Positions 1-6,090 of a stretch of 11,095 nucleotides of DNA are shown here, piece by piece (position 1 is the stretch's first letter; each line of letters begins with the position of its first letter). Origin of the DNA: Alphaproteobacteria bacterium (GTDB lineage: Bacteria; Pseudomonadota; Alphaproteobacteria; Rs-D84; NBLK01); the NCBI GenBank assembly GCA_016936785.1, contig JAFGXE010000058.1, forward strand, positions 1 through 11,095, given 5' to 3'. The notes beneath the pieces were generated by a model. It saw nothing but the letters and a program-made list of their open reading frames with translations. It did not search any database and was not told the origin of the DNA. The translations under genes were made by a program, and so were the position numbers.

Positions 1-408
1 CAGTATCTTTACTGGATGAACAAATCTGCGGATCAAAAAAACCTCCGCGCACATTTTCATCTCGGCATTTTCTACAAAGATTCGCAAGCATACATCAACT
101 ACGAAAAAGCAGAAAAACATCTTAAATATGTCGCGGATGCTGGAAATGCAGAAGCCCAACTTTTACTTGGAAAGATGTATAAAGATGGGCTTGGCACGAA
201 ACAAAACTATCAAAAAGCCCGGGAATATCTTCAAAAATCAGCCGACCAAGGTAATGCCGAAGCCGCTTTTCTCACAGCAACACTTTACGCTCTTGGACAA
301 GGAGGCGCACAAAATTATCAGATAGCTTACACATACGCAAAAAAATGTGAAGACAACCAAGACAACCCACTCATTAAACTTTTAGAATCCAAAATAAAAC
401 AAAAATAA
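1..408 (+). CDS. Sel1-repeat (TPR-like) protein, 3' end only
   Basis: The reading frame is open from base 1 (QYLYWMNKSADQ...) to the TAA at 406-408, so this is the C-terminal 135 residues of a longer protein; the ATG at 16 is probably internal. At least two clear Sel1-like repeats of about 36 residues are present, with the pattern A.a...LG.mY..G.g...n...A...l.ksAdqGnaeA: 'AEAQLLLGKMYKDGLG' followed by 'YLQKSADQGNAEAAF', and a weaker repeat on each side. Sel1 repeats form alpha-solenoids that scaffold protein-protein contacts; many bacterial ones are secreted or act at the envelope or host interface. The N-terminus is outside the window, so localisation cannot be judged. The stop codon touches the ATG of the next gene, suggesting translational coupling. 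The family call is firm, the function unknown. Confidence 0.88.
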   Translation, partial: QYLYWMNKSADQKNLRAHFHLGIFYKDSQAYINYEKAEKHLKYVADAGNAEAQLLLGKMYKDGLGTKQNYQKAREYLQKSADQGNAEAAFLTATLYALGQGGAQNYQIAYTYAKKCEDNQDNPLIKLLESKIKQK

Positions 409-1077
409 ATGACGCAACACTCACTTTTTCTCGGTTATGAATCCTTCGACTCAAAAGATATTTTAGTCGGAGAACCAAATGAGTCTGCAATAAACGAAAT
501 TTTCAAACCTGAGTGGGTATCTCCTTACCTTTGCCTCATAGGCCCCAAAGCATCTGGTAAAAGTCGTCTTGTAAAACAATATGCTCAAAAAAAAGGCGCT
601 GTTTTTCTCACGAGTTTTCAATTTGCACTTCAACCCAACACGCCTTATATATTTGAAAACATCGATCATTTTTTTAAAACACAAAATCACAATACACTTT
701 TCGAACAAACTATTCCGCAAGCTGAAAAGGATTTTTTTAACTTCTACGAAACGATTTCAGCAAAAAATTGTACACTCCTCCTCACCGCAACGACAACGCC
801 CCTTCATTGGCCTGTCGTCAGTGAGGACCTGAAAACCCGATTCGCAATTCTTGAAACAACATGTATTGAACAACCTGATTCAGATTTCGCCTTACAGCTC
901 CTTGCAAAACTCTACAACGACCAAGGCATTAACATCGCACCAGAAGTTCTTGAAGATCTCATTTGTCATCTTCCTCTCAACTACGAAGCACTGTTAGAAT
1001 TTGTTGAAAAAACTAAAAATCTGACTAACTTTTCATTGAAAACTTTGAAAGATGAAATTTATAGCTTGACATTTTAG
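409..1077 (+). CDS. hdaA: Hda-like DnaA-related AAA+ protein (regulatory inactivation of DnaA)
   Basis: The 222-residue protein has the size and order of Hda, a DnaA relative consisting of the AAA+ module without the DnaA DNA-binding domain. In known members Hda binds the DNA-loaded sliding clamp and stimulates ATP hydrolysis by DnaA, limiting re-initiation. Visible motifs are an N-terminal segment leading into 'W' and 'LCLIGP', a Walker A box GPKASGKS (45-52), a Walker B-like strand 'YIFENID' with Asn where alphaproteobacterial Hda usually has Asp, a sensor 1-like 'LLLTATTTPLHW', and 'EDLKTRF' where the arginine finger is expected. The C-terminal lid is divergent: the usual RSF-type signature reads 'PLNYEALLEF'. 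The ATG follows the upstream stop directly and has no Shine-Dalgarno sequence, so translation is probably coupled. An alternative is a diverged DnaA/DnaC-type ATPase with another role. Confidence 0.8.
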   Translation: MTQHSLFLGYESFDSKDILVGEPNESAINEIFKPEWVSPYLCLIGPKASGKSRLVKQYAQKKGAVFLTSFQFALQPNTPYIFENIDHFFKTQNHNTLFEQTIPQAEKDFFNFYETISAKNCTLLLTATTTPLHWPVVSEDLKTRFAILETTCIEQPDSDFALQLLAKLYNDQGINIAPEVLEDLICHLPLNYEALLEFVEKTKNLTNFSLKTLKDEIYSLTF

Positions 1078-1134
1078 AAACAATTCTTTATCTTTCATTC
1101 AAATCTTATTTTTATAACATTAAATTTTTTTACC

Positions 1135-1545
1135 GTGAGACAAATTATTATTACTTTAAGCATCGTGCTCTTTGCCTTGGCAGGAAACGCACAAATTTTT
1201 CAAGTGGGCGACAGCTCAATCACTTGGAAAAACCCGACATGGGAATCGCAATTGGATTCGGTTGTATTCTATTTTGGAACACAAATCATTCTAAAAGAAA
1301 AAGTCCACCAGCGGTTCTACCGCAATGGTGGATTTTACGGATACGACGAGGATGTAACACTTAACGAAAACGGAACAGTCCGCTCATTAGAATTCCAGTA
1401 CACGGAATCCAGTTTCCGTTACATCTCAGTCTCAAACTTTGGCCTGACAGAGGAACAGGCCAAGAGAATACAAATGATCGGGCAAACGCCCGTGAAATTC
1501 ATTGCAACTCTCAGGAATACGACTGAGTTCTTAGTAGAAGAATAG
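1135..1545 (+). CDS. Small secreted protein of unknown function
   Basis: I do not recognise this 136-residue protein. It starts with a clear Sec signal peptide: a short basic start (MRQ), a hydrophobic core (IIITLSIVLFALAG) and a likely signal peptidase I site after GNA at residue 19, leaving a mature protein starting QIFQVGDSS. The mature part is about 117 residues, rich in aromatic and beta-prone stretches ('VVFYFGTQII', 'RFYRNGGFYGY', 'SLEFQYTESSFRYISVS'), with no cysteine, so it may be a small periplasmic or exported beta-rich protein. The GTG start is the only reasonable initiator, as no in-frame ATG lies near it. No Shine-Dalgarno sequence is visible, and 57 AT-rich bases separate it from the hda-like gene. 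It ends just before a two-way terminator. Its function is unknown. Confidence 0.65.
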   Translation: MRQIIITLSIVLFALAGNAQIFQVGDSSITWKNPTWESQLDSVVFYFGTQIILKEKVHQRFYRNGGFYGYDEDVTLNENGTVRSLEFQYTESSFRYISVSNFGLTEEQAKRIQMIGQTPVKFIATLRNTTEFLVEE

Positions 1546-1560
1546 GTTCTCTTCTACGAA

Positions 1561-1587
1561 AAAAACAGGCTTTAAGCCTGTTTTTTA
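1561..1587. terminator. Bidirectional intrinsic terminator between convergent genes
   Basis: A perfect inverted repeat, CAGGC / GCCTG extended by TT/AA, is flanked by an A-run on the left and a T6 run on the right, so it forms a G+C stem with a U-tract on both strands. It lies between the stop of the secreted-protein gene (1545) and the stop of lysC (1585-1587) and can end transcription from both sides. Confidence 0.92.
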
Positions 1588-2529
1588 ATTTTCAAAATAA
1601 CGCAAATGAAGAAACTTCATCAAATTCTCTTTTTCTTCTTCGTTCTCTGCCTGAATAGAAATATGTGTTTTTTGATATAAAATTTCTTGAGAAATTTCCA
1701 CTCTAACATGATTCGGATCAAATATTCCGATTGCAGAAATAAGCAACCCATCCGACGTCAAGCCTACAAATCCATTAAGAGAATCCGTCGCCTGGATTAG
1801 CGTCCCTTGACCATTCTGAATTTGAGAAACAATTTGAATTTTAAGATTTTTTTCTTGCGCAAATAGAATTGCTTTTTGATGCACGACTTTTGCACCACAG
1901 TTCGCCAATCGTAACATGTTATCATAGGAGATTTCTTCAATTTTCCGGGCGGAATAGATCTTTTTTGGATCTGCCGAATAAATACCATCCACATCTTTCA
2001 CAAGACAACAGCGCTCTGCATTCAAAGCTTCAGCAACATAAACTGCTGTCGTATCTGATCCTTCAAATCCAAGTGTCGCAATCTTTTTTTCCGGACTCCA
2101 ACCGATAAACCCAGGAATAATTGCAACCTTATTTTTATTCCAAACATCTTGAATAAGATCTGTATTTACAGAAAGAATATTAGCATTCCCATAATTATTA
2201 TCTGTTAATATAGGAAGCTTCTCTTCCGTCATCGCTTCACTTTGAAGACCCTGAGAATTCAAATACTGACTCAAAAATTGCGCAGAAAGTGTTTCTCCGC
2301 GACTCATGTAAAAATCTTTTTCCGCGAAAGCAGTCTCTGAAAATAAAGAATCAGCTAAATCTTTTAAACGCCGAGTCTCTCCTTTAAGAGCAGAGACAAT
2401 GACAACAACATTTTGATATCTTTCTTGGTAAAATTGAATATGTTTTAAAATACGATGAAAATTCTTTGAAACATCCGAATCGTTTCCAATTGCACTCCCA
2501 CCAAATTTGAGAACAACCGTATTCAACAT
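1585..2529 (-). CDS. lysC: Aspartate kinase, short form lacking a full ACT regulatory region
   Basis: This amino-acid-kinase-family protein phosphorylates aspartate at the start of the lysine/diaminopimelate, threonine and methionine pathway. Visible motifs are KFGGSAIG (8-15), SRGETLSA (76-83), GFEGSDTTA (154-162; usually GRGGSDTTA), KDVDGIYSADPKK (178-190) and CGAKVVHQKA (211-220), together the aspartokinase signature set. At 314 residues it is about 90 short of typical monofunctional LysC, which carries two C-terminal ACT domains for feedback control by lysine or threonine. The tail (about 250-314) has an ACT-like start (FVGLTSDGLLISAIGIF) and an ACT-like end (HISIQAENEEEKENLMKFL) but room for at most one degenerate domain. 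It follows accA with one base between stop and start, in the ihfB-accD-accA-lysC run. The family call is firm; loss of feedback control is inferred. Confidence 0.9.
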   Translation of the reverse strand: MLNTVVLKFGGSAIGNDSDVSKNFHRILKHIQFYQERYQNVVVIVSALKGETRRLKDLADSLFSETAFAEKDFYMSRGETLSAQFLSQYLNSQGLQSEAMTEEKLPILTDNNYGNANILSVNTDLIQDVWNKNKVAIIPGFIGWSPEKKIATLGFEGSDTTAVYVAEALNAERCCLVKDVDGIYSADPKKIYSARKIEEISYDNMLRLANCGAKVVHQKAILFAQEKNLKIQIVSQIQNGQGTLIQATDSLNGFVGLTSDGLLISAIGIFDPNHVRVEISQEILYQKTHISIQAENEEEKENLMKFLHLRYFEN

Positions 2530-2530
2530 T

Positions 2531-3322
2531 TTACAACCTTGTCATCTTTTCAAATTTTTCACGACGATCTGCCAAACAGCTTTCTGGAGAAAGCTTCAGA
2601 AGTTCTTGAAGATTCTTTTCAATCACCACACGTGCATTATCCATTGTTTTGAGAATATCTGTGTGCGCACCACCTTTTGGTTCTGCAATAATTTCATCAA
2701 TAATTCCAAGCTTAATCAAATCTTTTGATGTTAGCTTTAATGCTTCTGCCGCCTGTTCCGCGCTCTTGTTATCTTTAAAAAGAATTGTAGAACATGATTC
2801 TGGCGAAATAACAGAATAATAGGCATTTTCAAGCATAAGCACCCGATTCGCTGCGCCAATACCAATTGCACCACCAGAGCCACCTTCGCCAATCACAGTT
2901 GCAATAAAAGGTGTCTTGAGTCCCAATCCCACATCCATACCACGTGCAATAGCTTCTGCTTGTCCACGTGCTTCAGCTTCAATTCCAGGGAAAGCCCCAG
3001 GTGTATCAACAAAAGAAAGCACAGGGAGATTAAATTGATCTGCAAGTTTCATTAAACGAATCGCTTTGCGATAACCTTCTGGATTTGGCATACCGAAGTT
3101 GTGTTTCACGCGCGTTTTCGCATCATGCCCTTTTTCTTGCCCAATCACAACCACACCATGACCGTTAAAACGAGCTAAACCTCCAAGAATTGTCTGATCA
3201 TCGCCGAAACAACGATCTCCTTTCAAAGGTTGATAATCTGTAAAAAGATATTTCAAGTAATCCACAAAATGTGGGCGTTCAGGATGGCGTGCTAACTGAA
3301 CTGTTTCCCAAGCGGTTGTCAT
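2531..3322 (-). CDS. accA: Acetyl-CoA carboxylase carboxyltransferase alpha subunit
   Basis: AccA pairs with AccD as the carboxyltransferase that moves CO2 from biotin-BCCP to acetyl-CoA to make malonyl-CoA, the committed step of fatty-acid synthesis. Family landmarks are WETVQLARHPERPH at the start, VVVIGQEKGHD, the long GMPNPEGYRKAIRLM segment, SFVDTPGAFPGIEAEARGQ, and the glycine-rich GEGGSGGAIGIGAANRVLMLE leading to YSVISPESCSTILFKD. It has 263 residues against about 315-325 in most bacteria; the missing part is the N-terminal helical extension (the LDFEKPL-type segment). The start overlaps the accD stop in an ATGA, so no longer in-frame N-terminus is likely. The accD-accA adjacency is usual in Firmicutes but less so in Alphaproteobacteria, and fits stoichiometric coupled synthesis of the two subunits. 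Confidence 0.96.
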   Translation of the reverse strand: MTTAWETVQLARHPERPHFVDYLKYLFTDYQPLKGDRCFGDDQTILGGLARFNGHGVVVIGQEKGHDAKTRVKHNFGMPNPEGYRKAIRLMKLADQFNLPVLSFVDTPGAFPGIEAEARGQAEAIARGMDVGLGLKTPFIATVIGEGGSGGAIGIGAANRVLMLENAYYSVISPESCSTILFKDNKSAEQAAEALKLTSKDLIKLGIIDEIIAEPKGGAHTDILKTMDNARVVIEKNLQELLKLSPESCLADRREKFEKMTRL

Positions 3323-4146
3323 ACTTGCTCCTTTTTCATTAAAATACTTAAAACAACACCAAGTTTCTCTTTGAGTTCATCCCGTGGGATAATCATATCA
3401 ACCATCCCATGTTCTACAAGATATTCAGCAGTCTGAAATCCCTTCGGAAGTTTCTGACGAATATTTTGTTCAATCACTTTAGGCCCAGCAAATCCAATCA
3501 ATGCATTTGGTTCTGCAATATGTAAATCCCCAACCATTGCAAACGATGCAGGAACCCCCCCAAACGTTGGGTTTGTAAGATACACAATGTAAGGAAGTTT
3601 TGCTTCACGTAACTTTTGAACCCCTAGAATACTCCGTGGCAACTGCATCAAAGACAACGTAGATTCTTGCATACGCGCCCCACCACTTACAGGAATCGCG
3701 AGAAAGGCACTTTTTTCTTGAACGGCTTTTTCAACACCGGCTAAAAAAGCTTCTCCAACTTCACGCCCCATCGAACCGCCAATAAAATTAAAGTCCATAG
3801 CAAAAACAACTGTTTTTAATCCATTAATGAGACCAAAAGCACACAGAGATGCATCTGATTCCCCTGTTTTTTCCCGTGCTTGCTCTAGCTGAATTTTATA
3901 ATTCTTTTTCGCAGAAAAGTTAAGCGGATCTTCTTTTACACGAGGCACAGAAATAAGAGAATATTTTGCTTCGTCAAAAAACGCTTCAAACCATTGCTTT
4001 GGTGAAAGTGGATGTGGATGTTGGCATTTTGCACAAATTCCGAGTTGCCGATCAAGATGTTTCAAATAGGTCACATGACCACATTTTTTACATTTGCCCC
4101 ATGTTCCTTTTGGAAGAGAGACATACTTTGTGTCTAAATTTTTCAT
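3319..4146 (-). CDS. accD: Acetyl-CoA carboxylase carboxyltransferase beta subunit
   Basis: AccD is the zinc-bearing partner of AccA in the carboxyltransferase half of acetyl-CoA carboxylase, a cytoplasmic enzyme. The protein opens with a four-cysteine zinc ribbon, CKKC...CAKC (Cys19, 22, 38, 41), after the typical WGKC entry. The crotonase-like core follows, with FIGGSMGREVGEAF (121-134), IPVSGGARMQES (151-162), YIVYLTNPTFGGVPASFAM and IGFAGPKVIEQNIRQKLP. Its 275 residues are close to the usual 280-300. The AccD frame runs into accA by a four-base ATGA overlap. Upstream, the ihfB stop lies 12 bases before its ATG. In many Alphaproteobacteria trpF-trpB-trpA lie just upstream of accD; here they are absent, which fits loss of tryptophan synthesis in a reduced genome (an inference). 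Confidence 0.97.
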   Translation of the reverse strand: MKNLDTKYVSLPKGTWGKCKKCGHVTYLKHLDRQLGICAKCQHPHPLSPKQWFEAFFDEAKYSLISVPRVKEDPLNFSAKKNYKIQLEQAREKTGESDASLCAFGLINGLKTVVFAMDFNFIGGSMGREVGEAFLAGVEKAVQEKSAFLAIPVSGGARMQESTLSLMQLPRSILGVQKLREAKLPYIVYLTNPTFGGVPASFAMVGDLHIAEPNALIGFAGPKVIEQNIRQKLPKGFQTAEYLVEHGMVDMIIPRDELKEKLGVVLSILMKKEQV

Positions 4147-4158
4147 TTTGAGAATCTT

Positions 4159-4437
4159 TTACTTGTTGATTTTATCAAAGAGTGTTTTACCAAGTTTGAA
4201 GCGAATACTCCGAGAAGAAGCAACTTCAACCTTTTCACCTGTTCGTGGATTACGTGCCATGTAGCCAATTTTTGTTTTTGGAGTAAACACACCAAACCCA
4301 CGTAACTCAATACGATCACCTTTAACAAGACTTTCTTTCATCTTGTCAAAGACACTTATGACAATCGCTTCCGTTTCAGGAAGAGACAATCCTTTATTTC
4401 GTTTCCACAAAGCGCGTATAAGATCTGAACGTTTCAT
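4159..4437 (-). CDS. ihfB: Integration host factor subunit beta (HU/IHF family)
   Basis: This 92-residue protein of the HU/IHF family bends DNA as a dimer. It starts with the helical dimerisation part (MKRSDLIRALWKRN...), followed by DRIELRGFGVF (41-51) and the DNA-inserting beta arm with ARNPRTGEKVEV (61-72), which carries the conserved RNPRTG. The RIELRGFG wording and the FKLGKTLFDKIN end favour IHF-beta over HU or IHF-alpha. Its place directly before accD also matches IhfB neighbourhoods in Alphaproteobacteria. An AGGA Shine-Dalgarno sequence lies nine bases before the ATG. A weak promoter-like pair (TTGATT and TAGGAT, spacing 16) also lies just upstream, so it may be transcribed independently of gtrA. 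A specific HU role cannot be excluded without a tree. Confidence 0.88.
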   Translation of the reverse strand: MKRSDLIRALWKRNKGLSLPETEAIVISVFDKMKESLVKGDRIELRGFGVFTPKTKIGYMARNPRTGEKVEVASSRSIRFKLGKTLFDKINK

Positions 4438-4486
4438 AATAACTAATCCTAATCATTTTCAAAATGGAATCAAGTGAAAAATAAAC

Positions 4487-4900
4487 TCACTTAAAAGAAT
4501 ACATTTTATGTGCAAAATAGCCTGAAATTGCGATAAATAAAACGAGAACTGGTTGCGTATAAAGTGGATAAAACCCAAACATTTTAGTCACATAATCTAA
4601 AAGAACACCATTTAATATTAAACTCACAGTTTGCACAAGAAAAGTCCGAGGATACTCTTTCAAAAACTTTCCCTGAGACTGAAATACAAAATACTTTAAA
4701 GTAAAAAAGCTCACTGTGATTGAAAAAAAAGATGAAAAATAAAGAATAAAAGAAGGACGCATCATTGATTTAAAAATAAGGAAAAAAACTGTAAACAACA
4801 CAAGCCCCACAGCTGTATTAAATCCCCCAACAAGCAAGTAGCGTAATTCTTGTCTTAACGCAAAAAAAATCTTTAACCCTTGGGTCACTAAATTTTGCAT
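4487..4900 (-). CDS. GtrA-family four-helix membrane protein
   Basis: This 137-residue integral membrane protein has four hydrophobic helices at roughly 20-42, 47-70, 84-106 and 112-132. The family hallmarks are a first helix entering with LRYLLVGGFNTAVGLVLF, the NTAVG glycine motif, the LKYFVFQSQ segment after helix 2, and a C-terminal GYFAHKMYSFK. GtrA proteins are thought to help move polyprenyl-phosphate-linked sugars across the inner membrane during O-antigen or cell-wall polysaccharide modification. No glycosyltransferase partner is visible here, so the substrate is unknown. The start overlaps the end of the upstream ORF by 13 bases, indicating co-translation. The family call is strong; the role is inferred from the family. 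Confidence 0.87.
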   Translation of the reverse strand: MQNLVTQGLKIFFALRQELRYLLVGGFNTAVGLVLFTVFFLIFKSMMRPSFILYFSSFFSITVSFFTLKYFVFQSQGKFLKEYPRTFLVQTVSLILNGVLLDYVTKMFGFYPLYTQPVLVLFIAISGYFAHKMYSFK

Positions 4901-5325
4901 TCAAAAACCTCAAAAATCGAATCCATTGCGATTCGTCCGGAAAAATGATTTGAATCCAGAGACCACTCTGCAAAAATTGTCTCATCCAAAACACACCTTC
5001 CTTTTGCATATTTCAGCGTAAAGGGCGTGAAGCTTTTTTCTCCCAAACGAAAAGATTTGCGTTTAAAAGCCTCAAAAAGAAAAACAAGATAACTTTGAAA
5101 GAACGTCTCTGTTTTTTTTAACTCTTTGTCAGATCGTGAGAAAAAACATAGATTTTCCCCATCAAAAGAGAAAGCTTTTTTTATGGATTCTTTCTCAAAT
5201 AAAGAAGTTGAAAGAGGGGATAAATCAATAAATCCACGGTCATGAAAAAAGCAACGGGAAAGGAATAAAATCCTCTCCCGTTTACGTAAAACTGAAATTA
5301 GTGAAACCTTATTCTGATTCATTCG
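4888..5325 (-). CDS. Uncharacterised 145-residue protein, possible remnant of a class II aminoacyl-tRNA synthetase-like enzyme
   Basis: The chosen start is the ATG at 5325 (MNQNKVSLISVL...). A longer version from 5418 would lie almost wholly inside the rplY frame and has a low-complexity N-terminus. The first 40 residues, with LRKRERILFLSRCFFHDRGFIDLSPLSTS, resemble motif 1 of class II aminoacyl-tRNA synthetases and of the EF-P lysyltransferase EpmA (pattern: RxxIL..iR.FF..RGF.ev.TP.l). The later ATP-binding motifs 2 and 3 (FR.E..... and G.G.G.eR) cannot be seen, so a full synthetase activity is not supported. The middle is rich in Phe, Lys and Ser. It overlaps the rplY end and the gtrA start. 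It could be a domain kept for RNA binding, a decaying gene, or an unrelated orphan. The gene is likely real, but identification is weak. Confidence 0.55.
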   Translation of the reverse strand, partial: RMNQNKVSLISVLRKRERILFLSRCFFHDRGFIDLSPLSTSLFEKESIKKAFSFDGENLCFFSRSDKELKKTETFFQSYLVFLFEAFKRKSFRLGEKSFTPFTLKYAKGRCVLDETIFAEWSLDSNHFSGRIAMDSIFEVFECKI

Positions 5326-5965
5326 CTTTTTCTTCTGTCGCTTCTGCTGGTTCAGCATCAGTCGCTTCAGTATCAGTTGATTCAGAGTCAGTTGATTCAG
5401 CAACACGTGGTGACACAATTACACAAATAGAGTATTCTGGATTTTCATCAGCAAGAGAAACATCCTCAGGTAATTTAAGATCTAAAGCATGAATCGTATC
5501 TCCGAAAACAAGACCTTCAAGATTTACTTCAATTTCCTCAGGAATATCCTTCGGTAAACAAAGAACTTCAACTTCCCGACGGAGTGTATTTAAAATACCA
5601 CCTTGTTTTAAACCAGGAGACTTTTCACGTCCAACAAAATTAAGCGGAATATTTAATTTAATCGCCTTTTTGTCATTCACACGAAGAAAATCAACATGAA
5701 GCATCCGATCTGAAACAGGATCAAACTGAACATTTTTACAGAGACATTTTTCTTTAACATTATCACCTTCGAGTTCAAAGATTCGAGATGAAAACCCTGC
5801 TTTATGCATTTCTTTAAGAAAAGCTTTTGGGCAAATTGTCACTGAACAAGGATCTTTTTTATCCCCGTAAACAATAGCTGGAATTTGTTCTTGACGTCGC
5901 AATTCTCGAGAAGCCCCCTTGCCCCCCTTTTGACGCAAAGACACTGAGAGTGTTTGTTTTTGCAT
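5309..5965 (-). CDS. rplY: Ribosomal protein bL25 (long CTC form)
   Basis: This 218-residue protein is a long form of bL25, the 5S-rRNA-binding protein of the large ribosomal subunit. The N-terminal bL25 domain (about 1-95) shows GGKGASRELRRQEQIPAIVYGDK, then SRIFELEGD and VQFDPVSDRMLHVDFLRV. The second TL5/CTC beta domain (about 95-188) contains NIPLNFVGREKSPGLKQGG, EVLCLPKDIPEEIEVNL and GDTIHALDLKLPE. The last 30 or so residues are an acidic, repetitive tail (STDSESTDTEATDAEPAEATEE), probably disordered. An AAGGA Shine-Dalgarno sequence lies six bases before the ATG. In proteobacteria pth usually follows rplY; here it is replaced by the synthetase-like ORF, which overlaps its 3' end by 17 bases. 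The protein call is certain. Confidence 0.96.
   Translation of the reverse strand: MQKQTLSVSLRQKGGKGASRELRRQEQIPAIVYGDKKDPCSVTICPKAFLKEMHKAGFSSRIFELEGDNVKEKCLCKNVQFDPVSDRMLHVDFLRVNDKKAIKLNIPLNFVGREKSPGLKQGGILNTLRREVEVLCLPKDIPEEIEVNLEGLVFGDTIHALDLKLPEDVSLADENPEYSICVIVSPRVAESTDSESTDTEATDAEPAEATEEKANESE
5373..5400. repeat. Short tandem repeat in the rplY tail
   Basis: The 13-base word TCAGTTGATTCAG occurs at 5373-5385 and again at 5388-5400, a 15-base period that keeps the reading frame. It encodes the Ser/Thr/Asp/Glu-rich tail of bL25. It looks like a local slippage expansion rather than a separate element. Confidence 0.8.
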
Positions 5966-5990
5966 TTTTTATCCTTTTTTACTTTGAAAT

Positions 5991-6012
5991 CTTGACCTCC
6001 AAGGGTGTCAAG
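5991..6012 (-). promoter_or_regulatory. Stem-loop in the rplY leader
   Basis: A 6-bp perfect inverted repeat, CTTGAC/GTCAAG, encloses a 10-base loop. If the promoter called at 6020-6048 is used, the mRNA begins at about 6013, so the hairpin would sit at its very 5' end. This could protect the transcript or control bL25 synthesis. The fold is visible; the role is inferred. Confidence 0.35.
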
Positions 6013-6019
6013 CGAACGC

Positions 6020-6048
6020 AGTTTAGATAAATTTTTATAAAAAAGCAA
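6020..6048 (-). promoter_or_regulatory. Candidate sigma70-type promoter of rplY operon
   Basis: On the minus strand TTGCTT (6043-6048) and TAAACT (6020-6025) are separated by 17 bases, each matching 4 of 6 consensus positions. The predicted start near 6013 gives a leader of about 48 bases. It lies back to back with the lptG promoter. Confidence 0.4.
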
Positions 6049-6055
6049 GTCCCGA

Positions 6056-6084
6056 TTGCACCCCCTTTTGAATTCTGTTATAAT
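6056..6084 (+). promoter_or_regulatory. Strong sigma70-type promoter of lptG, predicted leaderless start
   Basis: TTGCAC (6056-6061) and a perfect TATAAT (6079-6084) are separated by exactly 17 bases. With the usual spacing the first transcribed base falls at about 6091, the A of the lptG ATG. No ribosome-binding site can be present in such an mRNA. Confidence 0.85.
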
Positions 6085-6090
6085 CGTGAC

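Noticed and set aside
4472..4492. Inverted repeat AAGTGA/TCACTT at the gtrA end as a terminator
   Set aside because: The stem is short and AT-rich, it includes the gtrA stop, and no U-tract follows it in the direction of transcription.
5326..5418. Longer N-terminus of the synthetase-like ORF
   Set aside because: The extra 31 residues are low-complexity and come from the out-of-frame rplY acidic-tail repeats.
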